Source: Ascoidea asiatica
Taxonomy: Eukaryota > Ascomycota > Saccharomycetes > Ascoideales > Ascoideaceae
Assembly: GCA_001600695.1 (NCBI GenBank)
Contig: BCKQ01000003.1
Location: forward strand, 2,002,015 to 2,066,014
Reading direction: 5' to 3'
DNA: 64,000 bases
Below the pieces are notes generated by a model. It was given only the letters and a program-made list of their open reading frames with translations, ran no database searches and had not been told where the DNA came from. Position numbers and translations under genes: made by a program. Of this stretch, positions 48,994 to 58,773 are shown piece by piece. Within the stretch, counting starts at the first letter, position 1, and each line of letters starts with the position of its first letter.

Positions 48994-49988
48994 GAGTAAA
49001 GTAAAAAGAATATAAATTATGAATATATATATATGTTGAATATGAAATAAGTCTTGATAATTGGATCAAGTTTGGATATGCTTTCGTCTTGATTCTTGAT
49101 TCTTGATTCGTGCAATAATTCTGCTTTGTTTACAATTCAAAGCTTCTTTTTTATCTGTCAACGGTCAATGCTAAAAATAATAGCAATAACAAACACCTTC
49201 ACCGATATCCGGGCTCTTTTCCGGTATACAAATCACGTGTAGAAATGTAGGCTAATAGCAGTTAGGTTTTAGGACATAAAAATCCAGGACAGAAACAACC
49301 ACGTGCGGTAACACGTGCATCGGTGCTTGCTATCCGTGGACTGTTTCTGTGTTTCCGTGGGGTCTGTGTGTACGAGCGGGTACGACCACGCCCACCGAGC
49401 GCTAGGTCCCGTGCGCTGTCAAGATAGCTGCGTGTGGCGCGTGTACGAGCCCTGCCATTCTCGCTCCTAGCACATGCTATCACCACTCTCACCACTTTAC
49501 CACTGCTTCTGCTTCTGCTTCTGTTTACTTCTCTCTTTCTTCACTTTCTTCTTTTTCTTCCTTTGCTGCTTGCCAACAAAATCCGCCTGTTTTTGTCTTT
49601 TTTGTCTGTTCGTTGGCCTGTGCCGGTGTTTTGATTGGCTGTTGCTACTCTCTCTACAACTTTTTTTTTCATTTTCCAGATTTTGATTCATATTTCGGAT
49701 TTCAATCTGAACCATTTTCACTTGCAAAATATTTCATATAAATATATTCTCAATTGGCTCTATTTTATTTATATATCTGGTTTTATTTTCTTCTTTTCTT
49801 TTTAAATTCATATCGTATTTATCTTTAATTTACTTGAATAACTCAATTCTTTTTCAAATTTATTATTGAATTTCTACTTTAATCCCCATTTCTCTATTAT
49901 AAATTTTTCAATTATTATTATAATAATATAATTATTATTAATAATACTCTCTTATATATAAATAGTTCATATTTCACTTTTATAAATA
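48994..49988. other. Divergent CNN1-MET6 intergenic region
   Basis: 995 bp. A GC-rich island at about 49145-49470 carries three CACGTG sites, listed separately, and a repeated GTGTACGAGC word (49368 and 49440 regions). A pyrimidine-rich stretch (about 49480-49600) follows, then AT-rich sequence with TATATAAATA about 30 bp before MET6. Frames of 66-77 codons across the island are not called. Confidence 0.5.
49233..49317. promoter_or_regulatory. Cluster of three Cbf1-type CACGTG sites upstream of MET6
   Basis: TCACGTG at 49233-49239, CACGTG at 49300-49305 and CACGTG at 49312-49317. They are 670-755 bp before MET6 and about 240-325 bp before the CNN1 start. Control of MET6 by Cbf1/Met4 is known in S. 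cerevisiae. Their closeness to CNN1 leaves open which gene they act on. No Met31/32-type site was seen here. Confidence 0.55.
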
Positions 49989-52310
49989 ATGGTTTCTTCT
50001 TCAATCTTAGGTTTTCCAAGAATTGGTCCTTTAAGAGAATTAAAAAAAGCAACTGAATCTTATTGGAATGATAAAATTTCTCAAGATGATTTAATTAAAG
50101 TTGGTAAAGATTTAAGAATTAATAATTGGAATTTACAAAAAAATGCCGGAATTAAAAATATACCTTCAAATGATTTTTCTTTTTATGATCATGTATTAGA
50201 TTTATCAATTTTATTTAATGTAATTCCAGAAAAATATCTTCAAAATAATTTATCTAAAATTGATATTTTATTTGCAATGGGTAGAGGTTTACAAAAATTT
50301 GATAAAAAAATTGATTTACCTGCTTGTGAAATGGTAAAATGGTTTGATTCAAATTATCATTATGTTAGACCAACTTTTTCAAATAAAACTACTTTTAAAT
50401 TATCTGATAATGATAATGATATTAAACCAATTAATGAATATCTTGAAGCAAAAAATATTTTAAATATTGAAACAACTCCTGTTTTATTAGGTCCAATTTC
50501 TTTTCTTTATTTAGGTAAATCTGAAAAAGATTCAAAAGATTTAAATCCAATTTCTTTATTAGATAATTTATTACCTGTTTATTTACAATTACTTAAAAAA
50601 TTATTTAAAATTGGTGTTAAAAATATTCAAATTGATGAACCAATTTTAGTTTTAGATTTACCAAAAAATGTTAAATCTTCTTTTAAATTAGCTTATAATT
50701 ATTTTTCAAAAGAAAAAAATTTAATTCCAGAAATTACTTTTTCAACTTATTTTGGTGATGTTTTACCAAATTTAGATTCAATTAAAGATTTACCTGTAAA
50801 AACTTTACATTTTGATTTTATTCGTGGTAAATGTCAATTAAATCAAATTTTAGATGTTTTAAATGATAATCAAAATTTATCAATTGGTATTATTGATGGT
50901 AGAAATATTTGGAAAAATGATTTATCAAATTCAATTGAATTTATTAAACCAATTTTTGATAAATTAGGTTCTGAAAGAATTATAATTTCAACTTCTTCTT
51001 CATTATTACATACTCCTGTTGATTTGAATAATGAAAAAAAATTAATTCCTGAAATTAAAGATTTTTTTAGTTTTGCAACTCAAAAATTAAATGAAGTTGT
51101 AATTTTATCAAATTATTTTAATAATTCAAATGATGAAAAAACTTTAAATTTAATTAAAATTAATAAAGAATCAATTGAAAAACGTAAAAATTCAAGTTTT
51201 ACAAATGATAAAATTGTTCAAGAAAAAGTTAATTCAATTACTGATGATTTATCAAAAAGATCTTCAAGTTTTCCAGATAGATTAATTGTTCAAAAAAAGA
51301 AATTTAATTTACCTTTATTTCCAACAACAACTATTGGTTCATTTCCACAAACCAAACAAATTAGAACAACAAGAAATAAATTTAATAAAGGTTTAATTAC
51401 TGAAGATGAATATGATTCTTTTATTAAAACTCAAATTGATGAAGTTGTTAAATTTCAAGAAGATATTGATTTAGATGTTTTAGTTCATGGTGAACCTGAA
51501 AGAAATGATATGGTTCAATATTTTGGTGAAAAATTAAATGGTTATGCTTTTACAACTAATGGTTGGGTTCAATCTTATGGTTCAAGATATGTTAGACCTC
51601 CAATTATTGTTGGTGATATTTCAAGACCAAAACCAATGACTGTTAAAGAATCTGTTTATGCTCAATCAATAACTAAAAAACCAATGAAAGGTATGTTAAC
51701 AGGTCCAATTACTTGTCTCAGATGGTCATTCCCAAGAGATGATATTTCTTTAAAACAACAATCTTATCAATTATCTTTAGCTTTAAGAGATGAAGTTAAT
51801 GATTTAGAAAAAGCTGGTATTAGTGTTATTCAAGTTGATGAACCTGCAATCAGAGAAGGTTTACCTTTAAGAGATGGTGATGAAAGAAAAGAATATTTAG
51901 ATTATGCAGGTAAATCTTTTAGAATTTCAACTTCTGGTGTCAAAGATGAAACTCAAATTCATTCTCATTTCTGTTATTCTGATTTAGATCCTGATCATAT
52001 TAAAGCTTTAGATGCTGATGTTGTTTCAATTGAATTTTCTAAAAAAGATGATCCAAATTATATTCAAGAATTTTCAAATTATCCAAATCATATTGGTTTA
52101 GGTTTATTTGATATTCATTCTCCAAGAATTCCTTCAAAAGAAGAATTCATTAATAGAATTGCAGAAATCTTAAAAGTTTATCCTGCTGATAAATTTTGGG
52201 TTAATCCAGATTGTGGTTTAAAAACTAGACAATGGGTTGAGGTTAAAGATCAATTAACTAATATGGTTGATGCTGCAAAATTCTATCGTGAAAAATCCAA
52301 ATCTGATTAA
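49989..52310 (+). CDS. MET6: Cobalamin-independent methionine synthase
   Basis: Cytosolic, zinc-dependent enzyme that transfers a methyl group from 5-methyl-tetrahydrofolate (polyglutamate) to homocysteine, making methionine. The start LGFPRIGPLRELKKATESYW is the family signature. The C-terminal catalytic barrel has TTTIGSFPQT, HGEPERNDMVQYFGE, ITCLRWSF and QVDEPAIREGLP. The zinc ligands are in HSHFC (H660, C662) and PDCGLKTR (C742). Its 773 residues are close to the usual 765. Codons are strongly biased, as in highly expressed genes, and no in-frame CTG was noticed. The promoter region has three Cbf1-type sites. Together with MET2 and TUM1 it makes three sulfur-metabolism genes in the window, though not adjacent. 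Confidence 0.97.
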   Translation: MVSSSILGFPRIGPLRELKKATESYWNDKISQDDLIKVGKDLRINNWNLQKNAGIKNIPSNDFSFYDHVLDLSILFNVIPEKYLQNNLSKIDILFAMGRGLQKFDKKIDLPACEMVKWFDSNYHYVRPTFSNKTTFKLSDNDNDIKPINEYLEAKNILNIETTPVLLGPISFLYLGKSEKDSKDLNPISLLDNLLPVYLQLLKKLFKIGVKNIQIDEPILVLDLPKNVKSSFKLAYNYFSKEKNLIPEITFSTYFGDVLPNLDSIKDLPVKTLHFDFIRGKCQLNQILDVLNDNQNLSIGIIDGRNIWKNDLSNSIEFIKPIFDKLGSERIIISTSSSLLHTPVDLNNEKKLIPEIKDFFSFATQKLNEVVILSNYFNNSNDEKTLNLIKINKESIEKRKNSSFTNDKIVQEKVNSITDDLSKRSSSFPDRLIVQKKKFNLPLFPTTTIGSFPQTKQIRTTRNKFNKGLITEDEYDSFIKTQIDEVVKFQEDIDLDVLVHGEPERNDMVQYFGEKLNGYAFTTNGWVQSYGSRYVRPPIIVGDISRPKPMTVKESVYAQSITKKPMKGMLTGPITCLRWSFPRDDISLKQQSYQLSLALRDEVNDLEKAGISVIQVDEPAIREGLPLRDGDERKEYLDYAGKSFRISTSGVKDETQIHSHFCYSDLDPDHIKALDADVVSIEFSKKDDPNYIQEFSNYPNHIGLGLFDIHSPRIPSKEEFINRIAEILKVYPADKFWVNPDCGLKTRQWVEVKDQLTNMVDAAKFYREKSKSD

Positions 52311-52811
52311 ATTATGTGATAATAATTTAAATCAAAAACCAATTTTTACTAGCTGGTTTCCTAGTATAATATTATAATTCAACATTCATATACATTATAC
52401 TTCTTATTTAAGAAATATTATTAATTTATTTTATTTATTTTTTCTCCTTTTTCTTATTTTTATTTTTATTCTAGTCATATTTTTAACTTTCAAAATTTTT
52501 TTTCAACTTATTTATCTCAATTTCTCTCACTTTTTTATTTCCTTTTTATGTGTGCTTTTGGTGCTTATGATTTGTGATGTCTTTCAACTGTATTTTATTT
52601 ATTATCAACGTGCTCTTCAACAGACGTGATCTTCAACAGATGTATCTAATACATAAACTTTATTCTTTTTAATTTTTTCATGTAGTATCACTAGTAGTTC
52701 TTATGATTTGTTATATTATTATACAATATAAAATTTATTGAGAAGTTTAAAACAATTAGATTTATAAGTTTTTAATAAAAAAAAAAAAAAAGGACATTTA
52801 ATGAAGTTTAT
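52311..52811. other. Convergent MET6-PCM1 intergenic region
   Basis: 501 bp of AT-rich sequence with T-rich tracts and one near-repeat (CAACGTGCTCTTCAACAG and CAACAGACGTGATCTTCAACAG, about 52607-52640). No GC island and no RNA gene. Confidence 0.5.
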
Positions 52812-54446
52812 TTAAGAAAATTCTTTAACTAATTGAGAAACTTTATTAGCCAATTCATCAGCAGCTTCTTTAGTTGAAGCTTCCGCGTAAACACGTACAG
52901 CATCTTCAGTACCACTTGCTCTAACAAAACTTCTACCATCTGGATAAGTTTTAACTAAATCATCAATTTTTTCTTGTAAACCTTTTGGTTCTGTTAAAGT
53001 TCTTTCAGCATTAGTTGTTTTAAACAAATTTCTATCTTTAACAATAACTTTTAATAATTTATTTGGTAAATCATTATAATTTGAATTCCAATCAGTTGTG
53101 TTATTATTTGAAAGTTTCAATAAAATTAAAATTGTTAATAAATCACTTATTGAATCACCAACAGTTTGATTAATTAATTCAGTTAAATAAAATAAGGTTT
53201 TAATTTCGGATAAATTTTTATTTAAAGGATTTTCCATTTCTTTTGTAACTTGATTAATTAAATATTGAGAAAATAAAACAGTACCATGACCATTTGCTTC
53301 AAAATATATACCAATATCATAATTTTGAGCAACGTGATGTAAATGTTTAACACCAGTTGAAGTACAATCAACAGGAACTTTTAAATTATTTTTTAAATAA
53401 TTTGTTGAAGAACCATTTGCATAAGCAGTTTGTACAACACCAAGAGTTAAAATCAAACCAGAATGTTTAATTAAATTAATAAAATATTTAGCTAAAAAAG
53501 TTGAGATTTTATCACCATCTAACAATTGAAATTTATTATTAATTGGATTAATAAAATAAAATAAAACTCTATCAGCATCTCCATCAAATGAAGAATATAA
53601 TAGTAAAGGTTCAGCTTTACAATTTTCAGGTAATTTTTGATTTGTTTTAACAAAATCTGCACCACAATTATGATTCAATAAATTTGGATTTGTATAATTA
53701 TTATTTATGATATTAAAGTTATTAAAATAATCTTTTAAATAATTATTTATTAATGTTTGAATTTTTGGACCACCAATACCATTTGCACTATCAATTGTGA
53801 TAACAATTTTATTATCTTTTAAATTATTAATTTCATAAATTTTTTTAAAAGAATTTGATAATTTTTGATAATAACCTAATTCAGTTGGAATACCAAATCT
53901 ACTATTTGTATTTATACATCTAACAATATAATGTAATTGTGGAGTTGTTAATAAATTGAAATCTTTTAAATTTGTATTAAAGATTTTCAAACCATCTTTT
54001 GTTGAATTCAATAATTTTAACCCAGATTCTCTGGAATCTCTTGCAATTATAACATTTGGTTCAAATGAATTCTCAGATATATCAATATTCAAAAGCTTTA
54101 TTAAATTTTTAATTTCATTAATTAAATCATTTTTTGTATTTGTATTTGCAAAAATAGTTGCATAAGATTCCCAGGATTGAGCTAACATTTCACCCATTGG
54201 ATCAATTAATTTAACACCATTATCTTCAGGAGGATTATGAGAAGCAGTAATCATTATACCAACAGTTTTTCCATCTAAATATAAAGATCTTAAAGATGCT
54301 AAAATTCCAGTTGTATAAACAACATAGTCTAAGTATTTTGCATTCATTCTAAAACCTGCAGTACCATATTGAAATTTGGTATCAATTGGTTTGGAATGAA
54401 TCTCTGAGAATTGTTCAATTAAAGCTTCCATTGTTGTATGTATCAA
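52812..54446 (-). CDS. PCM1: Phosphoacetylglucosamine mutase
   Basis: Hexosephosphate mutase of the AGM1/PGM3 type that converts N-acetylglucosamine-6-phosphate to the 1-phosphate, on the route to UDP-GlcNAc for chitin, GPI anchors and N-glycans. Features: YGTAGFR (27-33), the phosphoserine loop ITASHNPPEDNG with Ser69, the metal loop DGDADR (near residue 290), an EANGHGT substrate loop, and the phosphate-binding RASGTEDAVRVYAE near the C-terminus. 544 residues is normal for the family. An alternative start lies at M6 (MEALIEQF). The gene is tandem with PFK2 on the minus strand and convergent with MET6. Confidence 0.95.
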   Translation of the reverse strand: MIHTTMEALIEQFSEIHSKPIDTKFQYGTAGFRMNAKYLDYVVYTTGILASLRSLYLDGKTVGIMITASHNPPEDNGVKLIDPMGEMLAQSWESYATIFANTNTKNDLINEIKNLIKLLNIDISENSFEPNVIIARDSRESGLKLLNSTKDGLKIFNTNLKDFNLLTTPQLHYIVRCINTNSRFGIPTELGYYQKLSNSFKKIYEINNLKDNKIVITIDSANGIGGPKIQTLINNYLKDYFNNFNIINNNYTNPNLLNHNCGADFVKTNQKLPENCKAEPLLLYSSFDGDADRVLFYFINPINNKFQLLDGDKISTFLAKYFINLIKHSGLILTLGVVQTAYANGSSTNYLKNNLKVPVDCTSTGVKHLHHVAQNYDIGIYFEANGHGTVLFSQYLINQVTKEMENPLNKNLSEIKTLFYLTELINQTVGDSISDLLTILILLKLSNNNTTDWNSNYNDLPNKLLKVIVKDRNLFKTTNAERTLTEPKGLQEKIDDLVKTYPDGRSFVRASGTEDAVRVYAEASTKEAADELANKVSQLVKEFS

Positions 54447-54939
54447 AGTTGTTAATCACCAAGTAATAGTTAGTCAATTAGTCAATTATCAATCAAAATA
54501 ATCAAAAATAAAGGTATTTCTCTTTTTTATATGCTCCATTTCTACACTTTATAAATAAACGTTTAGTGTATTCTTTATTCGCTCATCGCGCGGGTTGCAG
54601 CGAGGCAAAGCAGGCACTGCCACTCCGCCACATTTATTCATCAGCCACTTCTCAGTTTCGGCTGCTTTTTTTTTTTCCACTCCTCAGGCTTTTACAGCAG
54701 CTTCAGCTGTTTCTGGTGCTTTTGCTGCTTGGGTGCTTGTGCTATGTGTCATAGTATTTGCGTATCTATATTCTTAAATCATGTCTATGTAAAAAAATAA
54801 AAAATAAAAAATAAAAAAGTAGTAGTAAGCTGGGAAACGTGTAAGGGAAACAAAAGGATCACATCATCAGATTTGAAAAGAAATTCAGGAAACAAAAAAT
54901 AAAATAAATTAAAATTGAGTAAAGGGCAGAAAAAAAAAA
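54447..54939. other. Intergenic region upstream of PCM1
   Basis: GC-richer island at about 54580-54745, then AAAAAAT repeats at about 54790-54820 near the 3' end of PFK2. Two overlapping 60-codon frames in the island are Leu/Phe-rich by composition and not called. Confidence 0.45.
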
Positions 54940-57900
54940 TTAACGTTTGATTGAAATTCTACCTTCAAGCTGATCTGCAATATCTCTAATATAACTCCAG
55001 TAAACTGTTTTGGGCATTCTTCTTTTAATATCACTTTCAAAATCATGCAAATGTCTAATATTACTAAATTTAACTTTATTTTTTTTAATACCTAAAACAA
55101 CTGCAGTATTAACAACATCTCTAACATTTTCGTCTTCTAATAAATTGAAAGTTTCAAGATTTTTATATGGTAATAATATATCTTTTTTATTTTCAATAAA
55201 TTGAACTGCTCTTATAGCTAATCTTGCTGCTCTTGTTCTATCAATTGGTGATGGAACTCCACCTTGTTGAACATGTCCTGGAATTGCAGTTTTTGCTAAA
55301 AATCTACCATCGGATTCGGAATTTATAATATTTGCTAAAACTTCCGTTGTTAAAACTTTTGAAGCATTTGCTGATTTTAAAATTAATTTTCCACTTTTAG
55401 ATTTACCTTCAGCATTATTGAAAATTGATTTTAATGAATTTATATCCATTTCTAATTGGTCCAAAGAAATTCCTTCTTCTGGTACATAAGAAATTTGTGC
55501 TCCTGCTGCTAATCCTGCATATGTTGCAATATATCCTGAATTACCACCTTGAACTTCAATAACAAATACTCTATCTCTTGTAGCTGATGCACTTTGTTTG
55601 ATTGTATCGCAATAATCAACTAATGAATTAAGACATGTATCACTACCTAATGAATGTTCTGTACCTGGAACATTATTTGAAATTGTTGCAGGTATTAAAA
55701 CCATTGGAATTCTGAATGCTGGATAATTAATTCTATTATTTTCTAATTGATATAATGATGTAAAAGACTCAAAACCTCCAACTAAAATTAATCCATCAAT
55801 TTTATATTTTGTAAAATAATATGCAATTAATCCAATATCATTATCTTCTGGTAATCCTCTATTTGTACCTAATTCGGATCCACCTAATCCATTCCAATGA
55901 AGAATATCTAACCATTTTAATGGTTTTATAGCCTCATGTCTTGTCAATCCTGAAAATCCATTATAAATACCATAAGGATTGTGACCTCTTGACATACAAT
56001 ATGTTGCCATGGCATATGTTGCACTATTCATTCCACCAGCTGGTGCTCCAACATTAATGATTGCAATATTTAAATGTTTGTCTTTTGATAACGTAGGCTC
56101 AACATTATCTGCAGAATTCATTGCAACAAAATTATTCAAATTTTCAACAAATTCAGAATCTCTCAATTCAATTGCTTTTTTGAAATCTTTATTATCAATT
56201 GCTTCTGCAACTGATTGAGTTAGTTTGACGGCATCAACTAATGGTCTTCTAATAATTTTATTTTCTTCAATTGCAATCATTGGTGATGGAGTATCTGGTT
56301 TACTTTCAAGAACAGCAGAAACTGCTTCATAACCTTGTAAAGTAGCTAAAATTCTATCATAAGCAACTGCAGTACCACCTCTTTGAACATGACCTAAGGT
56401 TGTAACTCTTGTATCAAGATTTAATTTATTAACTAAAACATCTTTAACTTCATTTGAAGAAATTGGTTTTAGATTTGAAGTTATTGCACCTTCTGCAACT
56501 AAAACAATTGTCGTTCTTTTACCTCTTGCTCTATGTTTTGAAACAATATCACACATTTGATCTTGCCAATCTTTTGAACTTGAAGGTTTTTCTGGAATTA
56601 AAATATAATCTGCAGAAGTTGCAATACCTGCCATTAAAGCTAACCAACCACAATGTCTACCCATAACTTCTACTACAAAAGCTCTTGAATGAGAATTTGC
56701 AGTTGCATCAATATAATCAATTGCTTGACAAATTCTGGCTAAAGATGAATAAGCTCCGATAGTTGCATCAGTACTTGACATGTCATTATCAATTGAACCA
56801 ACAGTACCACAAATATTTAAAAACTTATAATCATTAAATTGATTAATTGTAATTTTATTTTGACTTAATAATTCTTTAATTAATTCAGGCCATTCACTTC
56901 TAAATACATCAGCACCTGTTAAAGAACCATCACCTCCACAAACAATTAAAGCATTAATACCATTATCAATTAAATTTTTTGCAGCCTGTAATCTACCAAT
57001 TTTAGTCCTAAATTCTTTACATCTTGCAGTACCAATATTGGTACCACCTTCACTTAACCAACCTCTAACATCATTCCAATTTAATTGTTTGATATAATTT
57101 GGGCCACCTTTAACTAAACCTTCATAACCTTCATAAATTGCAAAAGGTTTACAGCCTTTATAAATTGAAGCTCTAACAATAGCTCTAACGTTTGCATTCA
57201 TACCAGGAGCATCACCACCAGAAGTCATTATACCAATATTTTTTGGTTTGATCTTTAAATTTGAAAAACTTTTAAAAACATTTTCAGTTGAAGTTTGAAA
57301 AGAATTTAAAGTTGGAGAATTGATTTGATTTTGATTTTTAAGAAAAATTGGATCATTTGACATTAATTGAGAATTATTTAATTTTGGTAAAGTTGTTGAA
57401 AATGGATTATTTAAAGTTGTTAAACCGATTAAATTTGACAATGGATCTAAAATATATAATTCATATGGATTTAAATCATCAGGTTTTGATTGATAAAGAA
57501 TTTTAAATTTTGAATTTGAATTTGAATTGGAATTTGAATTGGAATTGGAATTTTGATTAGAATCATAATTTGAATTTGAAATTTTAATTAATTTGAAGAT
57601 TTGAATAAGATTATCAACTTTGAAAACAATTGAAGAATTTAAAGACCTCCAGTCTAGTTGATTAATTGAGTCTTTAAAAGTATTTAAATTTGAATTAATT
57701 ATTTCATTTGTTAATAAATTATTATTCTTATCAATATTATTATTATTATCAATTTTATCAGTTTTCTGTTCAGTTTTCTGTTGTTGTTTATAATTGATAT
57801 TTAAAGAAATTGGAACAGATTGAGAGGTTTTATTAAAATTATATAACCAAATTGAATTATTTGTTGAATATTTGATTTGAAAAGCTAAAATTTCGGTATA

Positions 57901-58077
57901 AAATTTGATTGAATTTTTATAAGCTTTTAAATCATTTGTTGTATATGAGAAATATGGAGTTTGATTAACTAATATTGAAGAAGAAATTGAATCAACTTGT
58001 TTTGGAATAACTGATGAATTTGGAATATCATCGATTTTCAATGGTAATTGATCAATTTTTTTTATAATTTCAGACAT
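54940..58077 (-). CDS. PFK2: 6-phosphofructokinase beta subunit
   Basis: Subunit of the cytosolic hetero-octameric phosphofructokinase of yeasts. It has an N-terminal glyoxalase-like domain (about residues 30-260) and two tandem PFK halves. The catalytic half has GGDAPGMN at 287-294, GGDGSLTGAD, GSIDNDM, MGRHCGWLALMAG and GHVQRGGTAVAYDRILATLQG. The second, regulatory half starts IAIINVGAPAGGMNSATYAM at about 670 and ends RMPKTVYWSYIRDIADQLEGR. Segments such as AMNSADNVEP, RHEAIKPL, YVPEEGISL and GHVQQGGVPSPIDRTRA are those of the beta (Pfk2) rather than alpha subunit as I know them. It is 1045 residues against about 959 in S. cerevisiae, with an NSNSN repeat near 170-190. The alpha subunit gene is not in this window. 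Confidence 0.95.
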   Translation of the reverse strand: MSEIIKKIDQLPLKIDDIPNSSVIPKQVDSISSSILVNQTPYFSYTTNDLKAYKNSIKFYTEILAFQIKYSTNNSIWLYNFNKTSQSVPISLNINYKQQQKTEQKTDKIDNNNNIDKNNNLLTNEIINSNLNTFKDSINQLDWRSLNSSIVFKVDNLIQIFKLIKISNSNYDSNQNSNSNSNSNSNSNSKFKILYQSKPDDLNPYELYILDPLSNLIGLTTLNNPFSTTLPKLNNSQLMSNDPIFLKNQNQINSPTLNSFQTSTENVFKSFSNLKIKPKNIGIMTSGGDAPGMNANVRAIVRASIYKGCKPFAIYEGYEGLVKGGPNYIKQLNWNDVRGWLSEGGTNIGTARCKEFRTKIGRLQAAKNLIDNGINALIVCGGDGSLTGADVFRSEWPELIKELLSQNKITINQFNDYKFLNICGTVGSIDNDMSSTDATIGAYSSLARICQAIDYIDATANSHSRAFVVEVMGRHCGWLALMAGIATSADYILIPEKPSSSKDWQDQMCDIVSKHRARGKRTTIVLVAEGAITSNLKPISSNEVKDVLVNKLNLDTRVTTLGHVQRGGTAVAYDRILATLQGYEAVSAVLESKPDTPSPMIAIEENKIIRRPLVDAVKLTQSVAEAIDNKDFKKAIELRDSEFVENLNNFVAMNSADNVEPTLSKDKHLNIAIINVGAPAGGMNSATYAMATYCMSRGHNPYGIYNGFSGLTRHEAIKPLKWLDILHWNGLGGSELGTNRGLPEDNDIGLIAYYFTKYKIDGLILVGGFESFTSLYQLENNRINYPAFRIPMVLIPATISNNVPGTEHSLGSDTCLNSLVDYCDTIKQSASATRDRVFVIEVQGGNSGYIATYAGLAAGAQISYVPEEGISLDQLEMDINSLKSIFNNAEGKSKSGKLILKSANASKVLTTEVLANIINSESDGRFLAKTAIPGHVQQGGVPSPIDRTRAARLAIRAVQFIENKKDILLPYKNLETFNLLEDENVRDVVNTAVVLGIKKNKVKFSNIRHLHDFESDIKRRMPKTVYWSYIRDIADQLEGRISIKR

Positions 58078-58773
58078 GTTTAATACTTAATATTTGAATT
58101 AAAACTAACTAAAATTAAGAAATTAAGAAATTTTAAATAACTTGTAGTTTTAAAATAAATTGAATCCAACTGAAAGTAGTTGAATGAAATTGAAAATGAA
58201 TTGATTGAAATAAAAGAAACAGAAGAAACAAAACAATAATTATTGAACAAAATCAGAAATATATAAAAGGGTATAATTCTTATATCTAGTAAAAGTATGT
58301 GAATAAGAAGACACTGACTGATGATGGTCTGTCAACTGTCAACTGATACCCTTCTTTTGATCAGTCTGCTTCGGACAAGCAATGCAGATGCCGTCAGCAA
58401 GCGCCAGAGCCGGGCACGTGCAGAAAACACAGCCACACCGTCACAAGATACCATTTAGCCAGCCACAAAAAAGGCTGGGAGGGAATCCAAGTTTTGGGAG
58501 TCGAAACCAAATACACGGGTGGCATGTTTTATATATTTTCTTACTACTCCTTCGGGACTTTCTATTTTATTTTATTCTATTTTATTTAATTTTACTTCAA
58601 TTGATTCTATTTCAATCTGTAAAATAGACTAGCTTATAGAAAGAAAAGTTATTTTTTTTCAATAACTGTTGGATTCCTATAAAAGTATTGGTTTGTCTCC
58701 TTATGTTTTTTAGTTTAATTTTTATATTGGAAAAGAAGAAAACCAAAGGTATTATATTATAAAGTAAAATTAG
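58078..58773. other. Divergent PFK2-permease intergenic region
   Basis: 696 bp. A GC-rich island covers about 58315-58555 and contains CACGTG at 58415-58420. A sequence TATATAAAAG at about 58260 reads towards the permease. No gene or repeat of note. Confidence 0.5.

Noticed and set aside
49232-49330. ATCACGTG as centromere element CDEI
   Set aside because: No very AT-rich 80-bp element and no CDEIII-like TTCCGAA follows; a Cbf1 promoter site near MET6 is the simpler reading.
54566-54777. 60-62-codon frames upstream of PCM1
   Set aside because: Overlapping frames in a promoter GC island with no conserved features.
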